Virus record (IMG/VR): IMGVR_UViG_3300010391_000028 | Span: 1 to 26,624 of that record | Reading direction: 5' to 3' (one strand) | Length of the DNA: 26,624 nucleotides | From: a virus | Shown: positions 20,532 to 26,624 of the stretch, piece after piece | Position numbering within the stretch: position 1 is the stretch's first letter | How the letters are laid out: each line of letters opens with the position of its first letter | Made by a program: the position numbers and the translations under genes | Notes under the pieces: model-generated | What the model was told of the DNA's origin: nothing | Databases searched by the model: none | What the model saw: only the letters and a program-made list of their open reading frames with translations

Positions 20532-21332
20532 GTGGTCGATCTGCTACTCGGACCGCTTCGCACCCCGGTGCCCGTGGCGGGGCGAGATGTCGGCCTTGAG
20601 TTGGGCCGCGCACCGCTCGGGGCGCAGCGGGCAATCGCTGGTCGCATGTACGGGCGCTCATTGGCCAGCAGTGCTGTGAACGTCCTGGCCGGTGGTGGTG
20701 GCGGGGGCAACGCCGACCCGACGCTGCTCCCGGTGGCGACTGGCCAGACTCCCGGTTCGCCGTCCTTCCCTGGTGCTGCCGGTGGCTCCTACCTTGATCC
20801 GGTAACCAATCGGCGCGTCTGGCGTGTCACGGATGCTACTACGCCGGTCGCGAACGAGCGCGGCAACATCGACTACGCGGACGGTGGGCCATTCATCAGC
20901 CTGCCGTGGACCGCAGCGGGCAAGACGAAGTACACCATTTTGCACGTTGCCCGTGTGCCGCCGAACAATCACTACCTCGTGGACTTCAACTATACGGACG
21001 AAGTATTCGAGAATCGTCGAGGCCCGGTCGCCAGTACCCAAGAGTTGACGTGGGCGTTCTCCTGCAATCCGGCCACACCGCGGATCGCCTACTACATGAC
21101 GCCGACCCAGATCCGGCGCTACGACACGGCGCTTGATGCGGATGCCAACATCGGCAACTTCCCCCACACGCCGGCATTTCTCGGTGGGCTCGAAGCCGAC
21201 TGGTTCTCCGTGGACAAAGACGACAGGTGGTTCTCGTGCCAGAAGGAGTTCGATGGCGGGACCGCAGGGATGTGGGACTCGGTCAACAATGTCGAGCGTA
21301 GCACGAGCCCGAACTCGGCGAGCCGCACATGA
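20532..21332 (+). CDS. Propeller-like virion protein, N-terminal part
   Basis: A 266-aa product from GTG 20532. After a Gly-rich linker (~54-60), it has repeated beta blades ('LDPVTNRRVWRVTDATTP', 'NHYLVDFNYTDEVFENRRG', 'DDRWFSCQKEFDGG'), as in TolB/WD40/oligogalacturonate-lyase-like propellers. It ends abruptly in 'RSTSPNSASRT', while the next gene starts mid-blade in another frame. The two are probably one protein split by a frameshift or by true gene fission with ATGA coupling. A host-surface binding or glycan-active role is plausible. Confidence 0.65.
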   Translation: MVDLLLGPLRTPVPVAGRDVGLELGRAPLGAQRAIAGRMYGRSLASSAVNVLAGGGGGGNADPTLLPVATGQTPGSPSFPGAAGGSYLDPVTNRRVWRVTDATTPVANERGNIDYADGGPFISLPWTAAGKTKYTILHVARVPPNNHYLVDFNYTDEVFENRRGPVASTQELTWAFSCNPATPRIAYYMTPTQIRRYDTALDADANIGNFPHTPAFLGGLEADWFSVDKDDRWFSCQKEFDGGTAGMWDSVNNVERSTSPNSASRT

Positions 21333-21904
21333 TTCGTGACGGCTGGGGCATCATGATGGCCGTCAACCGCGCCAGTTTCCATGAGGAGTTGACGGGACAA
21401 GTTGTCTCCAACACAGCATTGCTGCGCGCCTCCGATGGAGCGGTCACGACGCCCGATCAGCCGGAAAGCCACCCGGCTGGTACGGCGACGGGACATTTTG
21501 TGGCGGTAGACCCGAATCAGTCTGGCGGGAACCAGCTCTACCGCTTCGAGGTGGCAACTGGGATCGAGACGCATCTCGGCGCTCGTGGGGCGATCATCGG
21601 CAGCTCGAACCACTCAGCTGCCCAGTGGGTCGTGAACAACCTGAGTGGAGTTAACCACTGGTTCCTGAACAGTGGCTGGGGCAGTTCTCCGATCTTGGTG
21701 GATCACATCGCGTTCATCCCCCTGAACGCGACAACGAGTAACTGCCGGCTGCTGTGCCGCCACTACTCGGCGGTGACAGGCGATTACTACACCCAACCCC
21801 ACGCGACGATGAGCCCGGACGGGAAGCTCGTGATGTGGGAAGGGAACCGGAACAACGGGGCGAATCGGATAGATGTGTGGCTGACCAAAGTCCCCACGAA
21901 CTGA
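21329..21904 (+). CDS. Propeller-like virion protein, C-terminal part
   Basis: A 191-aa product starting in an ATGA overlap. The same frame extends upstream as 'HEPELGEPHMIRDGWGIMM', which reads as a natural blade continuation, so the start may be artificial. It continues blades such as 'GTATGHFVAVDPNQSGGNQLYRFEVATG' and 'HATMSPDGKLVMWEGNRNNGANRIDVW' (a typical 'SPDGK…' propeller turn). Read with the 20532 product it would make a ~450-aa propeller. No catalytic residues can be assigned. Confidence 0.65.
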   Translation: MIRDGWGIMMAVNRASFHEELTGQVVSNTALLRASDGAVTTPDQPESHPAGTATGHFVAVDPNQSGGNQLYRFEVATGIETHLGARGAIIGSSNHSAAQWVVNNLSGVNHWFLNSGWGSSPILVDHIAFIPLNATTSNCRLLCRHYSAVTGDYYTQPHATMSPDGKLVMWEGNRNNGANRIDVWLTKVPTN

Positions 21905-21915
21905 AAGGCTAGCCG

Positions 21916-22402
21916 ATGGCTACGCGCGCAGTCTTTACCCCGAAGGCGGCCGAATACGGAGCGACGATCTTTCCGCAGCTCCTGCTCGTGAATCGCCGGC
22001 CCGTCCTGCGGTTCGATGGGGCGACTGACGAAGAGTGTCAATGGACAACGGTTGCACCGCAGGGCCTGACTGGGACAGTGACCTGCTTGATCTTTTTCAT
22101 GGCCGTAAGCGCCACCACTGGGACGATTCGGTGGGAAGCGACTCTCGAAGCGATCACACCTGGGGATGCGACTGATCTTGATGCCGGTGATAGTTTCGCT
22201 GCCTCAAACTCGAATGGCGGCGCGGTGCCGGGGACGGCCGGCTTCCTGGAGACAATCGGCATTACGCTGACGAACGCCGATAGCATCGCGCCAGGACTAC
22301 TATCGCTTCCGCCTGCGCCGTGATGCCGACGGAACGACTGGCACGGACGACGTGACCACAGAGATCGACGTACTGGCTGTTGAGTTCCGGGACGCGGCAT
22401 GA
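21916..22402 (+). CDS. Phage structural beta protein, frameshifted near its end
   Basis: From ATG 21916 the main frame gives 135 aa to 22323, but its end ('SIAPGLLSLPPAP') looks wrong. In another frame from about 22295 the sequence continues 'DYYRFRLRRDADGTTGTDD' and 'IDVLAVEFRDAA' to a stop at 22402, which overlaps the next start (ATGA). This matches a known-looking phage structural family with a 'WE…DADSFAA…PGTSG…FRLRRDADGT' pattern, as I recall it. I therefore place the true end at 22402, with a +1 shift at about 22290. It is likely a tail or decoration protein of the receptor block. Confidence 0.65.
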
Positions 22403-23121
22403 GCGTTCGCACCAACGCCTCCGGCGAGGACCTGCGCCGCACAGTGAATCTCCCAGCATCGGGGGATGGGCCCTGGACCTGTAGCGCGTGGGTGCGGATT
22501 GTGAATCTTCCAGGAGTGGTCGGCGTTGTTTGCAGTTTGGAAGATATCGCAGCCGCGCAAGATCGCTATCATCTTGTAGGTGTTACCACGACATGGTGGA
22601 TGGAAACAATTTTCGATACTGGACCACTCAACGCCACTGGGAGCGCCGTCAGCGCCGGGGTGTGGTATCACATCGGCATCATCCGTGGTGCGGTCGCACA
22701 ACGCACCGATGTCTATGTGGACGGGACACTCCAACTCCAGCTCACTGATGATCTCTCGTGGACGCCGGATATCCTGCGATTCATGAACGATTCGTTCGAC
22801 GATTGGGTGGATGGCCGCATCCAGCACGTCAAGTTCTGGGAAGCGGCGCTCACGACGGCCGAACTGGACAATGAGCGCTTCGTCGCGGTGCCGCAGCGCA
22901 CCGCCAATCTTGCTGGCTGGTGGCCGTGTCTGGATCAGCCGACGGGTTCGGAAGATTGGAGCGGCCTGGGACGGAATCTCACGCAGACGGGCACCCTCAC
23001 CACGGAGGATGGGCCGCCCGTGAGTTGGGGCGTAGACGCAGAACTCATCATCGCCGCAGCGGCCGCTGCACCCTATGTGCCGCCCGGTGGCTTCGTGATC
23101 GAACTCCAACCCGGCAGCTAA
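22399..23121 (+). CDS. LamG/concanavalin-A-like lectin domain protein
   Basis: A 240-aa protein (ATGA start). The main domain has the LamG layout: 'WTCSAWVRIVNLPG', 'VSAGVWYHIGIIRGA', 'TDVYVDGTLQLQL', 'GRIQHVKFWEAALTTAEL', then 'NLAGWWPCLD'. Such jelly rolls bind glycans, and in phages they sit on tail tips or fibres. A C-terminal Ala-run and Pro/Gly tail ('PYVPPGGFVIELQPGS') follows. A receptor-binding or virion-decoration role is inferred. Confidence 0.75.
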   Translation: MSVRTNASGEDLRRTVNLPASGDGPWTCSAWVRIVNLPGVVGVVCSLEDIAAAQDRYHLVGVTTTWWMETIFDTGPLNATGSAVSAGVWYHIGIIRGAVAQRTDVYVDGTLQLQLTDDLSWTPDILRFMNDSFDDWVDGRIQHVKFWEAALTTAELDNERFVAVPQRTANLAGWWPCLDQPTGSEDWSGLGRNLTQTGTLTTEDGPPVSWGVDAELIIAAAAAAPYVPPGGFVIELQPGS

Positions 23122-23130
23122 CCCACCCAT

Positions 23131-25320
23131 ATGGCGACCGTCGTATCACTCGGCGCGACCTGGAACACCACCGCCGGGAATAAGACGGTTGTCGCTACTC
23201 CCACCCTAAACGATCTCATCGTCGTTGTCCACGGGATGTCTGGCTGGGCCTCCGGTGATACCTCGGTCGTTACCGACAACAACAGCGATGGTCTCGGGAC
23301 CTACACACAGATCGAGGCGAATCCACTTTCGACCGGCGGCGGCACGGCGGGCGCTCTCTGGATCTCGGTGCGCAACGCGCTCATCGGCTCAGCCACCTCC
23401 ACGACATTCACCGTCACGAATTCGGGGGATACGGGTGGCGGACTAACGGTCCTTCGTGTGACGGGGATGGTTCGTGTCGGCGCTAATGCCGTGCGACAGT
23501 CGATGGGCGAATCGACGCAGACGGAGAATCCCCCCGTTCTCACCTTCGGCGGCGCTACGCTGAGTATCAATGCAATCATCCTCGCCGTGTTCGGCGAAGA
23601 TAACCCAGCGGGCGTCACGGCTCCGACCGATTTCACCGAGCATACCGATACGGGCTGGGCTTCACCCACATCGGGCATTGAGGTCTGTTCGATCAATTCC
23701 GGCAAGACAGCCTCAACTTATAGCTGGTCTGGTGGCGCGCTGACCGACCATAATGAGGTCGGTGTTGAATTGGATACCACTGTGCCTGTGGTCCCCTCAT
23801 GGGACGCGACCCACAGTGCGCGATCGCATGTCAGTGATCTCCACCGGGTGCATTACCTGTCGCGGAGTTTCGGCCATCAGAGCCTGTCCCGCACGACCGC
23901 GCAAGCGCTCCGGGGATTGCTTGCCGCCAGTGCGACGTTCGCCGTGGCCAGCAGTGTTGCCCTCACTGCGGTGCCGCCGCCACCTATTCAACTGGAAGGC
24001 CGCAGCAGTGCGTATGCCACAGGCCGCAGCCACATGGTGGTGGTGCGCGGGCTGGTTGGGCAGGCCTCGGCCTACGCGCCGAGCCGCGCTGCGCTCGGCA
24101 CGCTGCGGGCCGTCGCTGGGGTCTCCGCCTCCTATGACATAAGCCGGGCGTCGGCGACCAATGCGCCGATCGTCAATCTCGAGGCCCGGTCGGCCGCCTA
24201 TAGTCTCACTCGCACTACCGTGCTCATGGGGCGCGGATTGGTCGGGCAAAGCGCAAGCCTGACGGCCGATCGCATCGAGATCAGCACGTTGCGGGCTCTT
24301 GCTGGCCGCTCCGTTGGGACGAGTGCTAGCCGTGTCGCCGTCAACATCGGCGTCTTCCAGCCCGTCGCCATCCTGCCGAGCCGCAGTGCGACCCACAGCA
24401 CGAGCCGCGCCACGGATCTGCATCGCGTCCATTATCTCCGTCGCGACACCTCGTACAGTGTCAGTCGAAGCACCCTTAGCCTGCTGATCGGGCAGGAGAT
24501 CCCTGGCGGTCGCAGCGTCACGATCAGCACCGGGCGCGCGGTCATCCACAAGTACGCGCACCTCTCGGAGACTTACAGCTACTGGCTCAGCCGCGCCCAG
24601 CTCAATCGCGTCTCGCTGCAAGCAATCCAAGGTCGCTCCGTCTCCCTGAGCACAAGCCGGGTGGCCATGCAGCTGCTGCGTCCCCTGTCTGGCGGCACAG
24701 CGGCCACGCTCAGCATCAGTCGCGCCATCGTCGGCGTCGTCCGAGAGAACCTCCGCGGCCACAGTGCGATCTACAGCATCAGTCGGACGCCCGTCCAGCT
24801 TGGCATTGCTGGGATTGCAGGGCGGGATCTTGCCCTCTTGGTCTCGCGGGTCGTCCTCAGCACGGCCAAGCTGCCGCAACTGCAAGGCACGGTCCGCACT
24901 GGGAGCCTCAGCACGGTCCTCCTCAGTGGGACGTGGGCGCTCCGTGGTGCGAGTAGCGCTCACAGCGCCAGTAGATCCCAAGTCCAAGTCGCGCGGGGAC
25001 TTCTCGGGTCAGAGATCAGCATCCTTGCGAGCCAGGGCGCGCTGTCGGTCGCCCGGCTGCGATTCCTCGAAGGCCGTAGCAGTGCGTACCACCCCACCCG
25101 AGCAGTCGTGGTCATTGGTGGCATCGTCTTCCTCGAGCTGCCTGGGCAATCCGCCAGCTACAGTGTCGGCACGGCCGAAGTGCGCGTCTCCATGGCCGTG
25201 CGGGTCGAGATGTCGAGCTTGGTGCGCTATTTGACCGACGACCGATCCAGTAATACCTTGCGGATGGTGGACTTGTCCCATGCGCGCCTACACTCGTTGG
25301 CTGAAACGGGTGGCCCATGA
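23131..25320 (+). CDS. 729-aa repeat-rich fibre-type structural protein
   Basis: A 729-aa protein from ATG 23131. The N-terminal ~225 residues are a beta-domain with Gly/Thr-rich loops ('LNDLIVVVHGMSGWASG', 'GGLTVLRVTGMVRVGANAVR', 'ILAVFGEDNPAGV'). From about residue 225 to 690 there are some 20 imperfect repeats of about 20-24 residues with the core Gly-x-Ser-x-x-(Tyr)-Ser-x-Ser-Arg followed by a hydrophobic stretch, such as 'GQSASY', 'TYSYWLSRAQL' and 'SAIYSISRTPV'. A solenoid or shaft-like structure is likely. No family is recognised for the repeat. It ends in an ATGA overlap with the next gene. Confidence 0.7.
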   Translation: MATVVSLGATWNTTAGNKTVVATPTLNDLIVVVHGMSGWASGDTSVVTDNNSDGLGTYTQIEANPLSTGGGTAGALWISVRNALIGSATSTTFTVTNSGDTGGGLTVLRVTGMVRVGANAVRQSMGESTQTENPPVLTFGGATLSINAIILAVFGEDNPAGVTAPTDFTEHTDTGWASPTSGIEVCSINSGKTASTYSWSGGALTDHNEVGVELDTTVPVVPSWDATHSARSHVSDLHRVHYLSRSFGHQSLSRTTAQALRGLLAASATFAVASSVALTAVPPPPIQLEGRSSAYATGRSHMVVVRGLVGQASAYAPSRAALGTLRAVAGVSASYDISRASATNAPIVNLEARSAAYSLTRTTVLMGRGLVGQSASLTADRIEISTLRALAGRSVGTSASRVAVNIGVFQPVAILPSRSATHSTSRATDLHRVHYLRRDTSYSVSRSTLSLLIGQEIPGGRSVTISTGRAVIHKYAHLSETYSYWLSRAQLNRVSLQAIQGRSVSLSTSRVAMQLLRPLSGGTAATLSISRAIVGVVRENLRGHSAIYSISRTPVQLGIAGIAGRDLALLVSRVVLSTAKLPQLQGTVRTGSLSTVLLSGTWALRGASSAHSASRSQVQVARGLLGSEISILASQGALSVARLRFLEGRSSAYHPTRAVVVIGGIVFLELPGQSASYSVGTAEVRVSMAVRVEMSSLVRYLTDDRSSNTLRMVDLSHARLHSLAETGGP

Positions 25321-25649
25321 AAGCCTACGCCTTGGACAACGACTGGGAGGTGGAGTATACCTTCACCCGCAAGAACGCCGCGACGGGCGTGTTTGAGGCG
25401 GCCACTGGGCTCACGGGTATGAACGCTCGCGTGAGTCTCACGGATGGTGGTGCGGCTGTCCATGCCGATCTCAATAAACCCCTCGCCGAACGCGGCACCA
25501 CGGGCATCTACTTCTGCGTCTTTGATGGAGACAAGTTGCGCACCCACTTAGCGAGCAAGATCGGTGAGGTGGTCTACGAGGTCATCGGTGACGGCACAAA
25601 CGTGCTGCGGTCGAGTCCTCGTCGGGTGATATGGCCGCCGCGGCCCTAA
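25317..25649 (+). CDS. Small beta-rich structural-type protein
   Basis: A 110-aa protein in an ATGA overlap with the repeat protein. It is beta-rich ('WEVEYTFTRKNAATGVFEAATGL', 'ARVSLTDGG', 'IGEVVYEVIGDGTNVLRSS'), resembling small baseplate or fibre-associated immunoglobulin-like domains that often close receptor modules. No exact family is recognised. Its stop (TAA) shares a base with the ATG of the HNH gene at 25649. Confidence 0.55.
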   Translation: MKAYALDNDWEVEYTFTRKNAATGVFEAATGLTGMNARVSLTDGGAAVHADLNKPLAERGTTGIYFCVFDGDKLRTHLASKIGEVVYEVIGDGTNVLRSSPRRVIWPPRP

Positions 25650-25960
25650 TGCCTACGCTGCCCATGCGTCCCTGTCCTGTGCCCGGGTGCCCGGCATTGG
25701 TCCAGCGGGGGCGGTGTCGCACGCACAGCCGACAACGCGAGGGTCAGCGTGGTAGTGCTCACGCTCGAGGCTATGGCCACCGCCACCGCCAGTGGCGGTT
25801 GCTGGTGTTAGCCCGACACCCCGTCTGCCCATGCGGTCAGGCAGCGATGGAAGCTGATCACATCGTGCCTCTCGCACAGGGGGGCACTTGGGCGCTAGAA
25901 AACGGGCAGGGATTGTGCAAGCGATGCCACAGTCGGAAGACGATGCGGGAGCAGCAGTGA
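25649..25960 (+). CDS. Small HNH endonuclease (packaging-associated type)
   Basis: A 103-aa protein from ATG 25649 (TAATG overlap; ATG 25631 adds six residues). It has an N-terminal Cys/His cluster ('CPVPGCPALVQRGRCRTH'), 'RGYGHRHRQWRLLVLARHPVCPCGQ', then Asp70-His71 ('ADHIVPLAQGGT'), Asn85 and the 'CKRCHSRKT' end with His94. This is the classic HNH fold seen in HK97 gp74-like proteins, which support terminase in DNA packaging. It is followed by a head-tail connector gene, which fits a packaging module. Confidence 0.88.
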   Translation: MPTLPMRPCPVPGCPALVQRGRCRTHSRQREGQRGSAHARGYGHRHRQWRLLVLARHPVCPCGQAAMEADHIVPLAQGGTWALENGQGLCKRCHSRKTMREQQ

Positions 25961-25967
25961 GTGCCCT

Positions 25968-26585
25968 ATGACCCATGACATCGCATGGACCCTGAACCGC
26001 ACAGTCCCACCCATCGGCTCAGTGGTTTCCCTCTCTGAGTTGAAGAGCCATCTTCGCATTACGTGGGATGAGGAGGATGCTGACATCGAGTCCTTCGGAG
26101 CGAGTGCCGAGGAGACTGTCGAGAACGAACTAAGTGCCGCCCTACTCACCCAGGCGTGGGTCCTACGGCTTGGTTGCTTTCCGCGCTCGGAGATTCCGCT
26201 ACCACGTCCACCCCTACAGTCTGTGACGAGTGTCCAGTACGTGGATGCTGATGGGGTCACGCGGGTCTTGGCTACGACCGAGTACACCGTGGAGAGTCCA
26301 CCAGCCAACAGTCAATGGCAGGCCACACCAGGACGGATTCACTTGGCCTTTAATAAGAGTTGGCCTGTGACGCGGGACATCCCGAATGCGGTCATCGTGA
26401 CTTACGTAACTGGCAAGGCCACTGGTGTTGAGGTGCCCGAAATGGTACGTATGGCGATCAAGCAGACCGTAGGCGATCTCCATGAGAACCGCGAACGTAG
26501 CGCCCTTGAGGTCCTCCAACAACTGGACATTTACGAACGCCTCGTGGCTAACCACCGCTGCGTGGCGGAGTTCCGCTATGCATAA
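25968..26585 (+). CDS. gp6-like head-tail connector
   Basis: A 205-aa protein. Its start 'VVSLSELKSHLRITWDEEDADIESFGASAEETVENEL' is the hallmark of HK97 gp6-like and phiE125 gp8-like connectors, which form the ring between portal and tail. The family's later features are visible: 'PLPRPPLQSVTSVQYVDADG', 'ATPGRIHLAF', 'VIVTYVTGKAT', 'VPEMVRMAIKQTVGDLHENRE'. Length is normal for the family. Its last 8 bases overlap the next start. Confidence 0.88.
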   Translation: MTHDIAWTLNRTVPPIGSVVSLSELKSHLRITWDEEDADIESFGASAEETVENELSAALLTQAWVLRLGCFPRSEIPLPRPPLQSVTSVQYVDADGVTRVLATTEYTVESPPANSQWQATPGRIHLAFNKSWPVTRDIPNAVIVTYVTGKATGVEVPEMVRMAIKQTVGDLHENRERSALEVLQQLDIYERLVANHRCVAEFRYA

Positions 26586-26624
26586 GCCCCGGCCCGAAGA
26601 ACTCTACAGGCATCGCAAGAAGAC
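26578..26624 (+). CDS. Partial gene at window end
   Basis: ATG 26578 overlaps the connector's end by 8 bases and runs to the window edge with 15 complete codons ('PEELYRHRKK'). A head-closure or tail-completion protein often follows gp6, but these few residues cannot establish it. Confidence 0.3.
   Translation, partial: MHKPRPEELYRHRKK

Noticed and set aside
23797-24987. A 396-aa minus-strand open frame
   Set aside because: It lies antisense to the 729-aa repeat protein, is Ala/Arg/Asp-rich and low-complexity, and has no start signal. It is a GC-rich shadow.

Overview
This window is a dense, GC-rich stretch of a tailed double-stranded DNA phage (Caudoviricetes) or prophage of unknown host. 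Evidence for this includes a tail-hub protein, a T7-type amidase with small membrane proteins, four HNH nucleases, a helicase with a DNA methyltransferase, host-recognition-type structural proteins and a gp6-like head-tail connector. Genes are packed end to end, mostly with 4-base ATGA/GTGA overlaps, and there is no integrase, ribosomal gene or other clear bacterial housekeeping gene. The host cannot be named from the sequence. High GC and frequent GTG starts only suggest a high-GC bacterium.

Layout. (1) 2-6070, plus strand: tail hub protein, then a lysis-type block (small lipoprotein, small membrane proteins, an HNH nuclease, an amidase endolysin, several mini-proteins with Cys pairs, and a membrane-anchored coiled-coil protein). 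(2) 11479 down to 6072, minus strand: one long, translationally coupled accessory operon. It encodes Cys-rich mini-proteins, a DUF6948-like protein, two DUF7666-like proteins with long in-frame tandem repeats, a Ref-type HNH nuclease, a membrane-anchored trypsin-like protease, a YfiM-like protein and an HslV/proteasome-like Ntn hydrolase. (3) 11480-11597: divergent control region with GTAAC repeats and an inverted repeat. (4) 11598-14018, plus strand: Zn-finger protein, HNH nuclease, a 327-aa protein of possible DNA-metabolism function and small coupled genes. (5) 14019-14763: about 745 bases with no convincing gene but many strong stem-loops and a near-perfect tRNA T-arm. I read this as a large structured non-coding RNA. 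(6) 14764-19081, plus strand: small proteins, then a SNF2-like helicase broken by a frameshift, a DNA methyltransferase, a putative winged-helix protein and a Zn-ribbon protein. (7) 19115-25649, plus strand: holin-like protein, two hairpins, then structural proteins (beta-propeller-like pair, LamG-like lectin, 729-aa repeat protein) that look like host-recognition parts. (8) 25649-26624: small HNH nuclease, head-tail connector and the start of another gene.

How the genes may work together. Regions 7-8 and 1 are the virion and lysis modules, and region 6 is DNA metabolism and modification. The minus-strand operon between them looks like an early or accessory set with two proteases and repeat-bearing proteins. 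Three reading frames (helicase, propeller-like protein, 21916 protein) appear broken relative to their expected continuations, which points either to indel errors in the assembly or to real decay.

The most unusual items are the structured RNA at about 14040-14745 with its tRNA-like closure, the phage HslV-like protease, and the two neighbouring repeat proteins. All family names come from motif reading and memory; no search was run.
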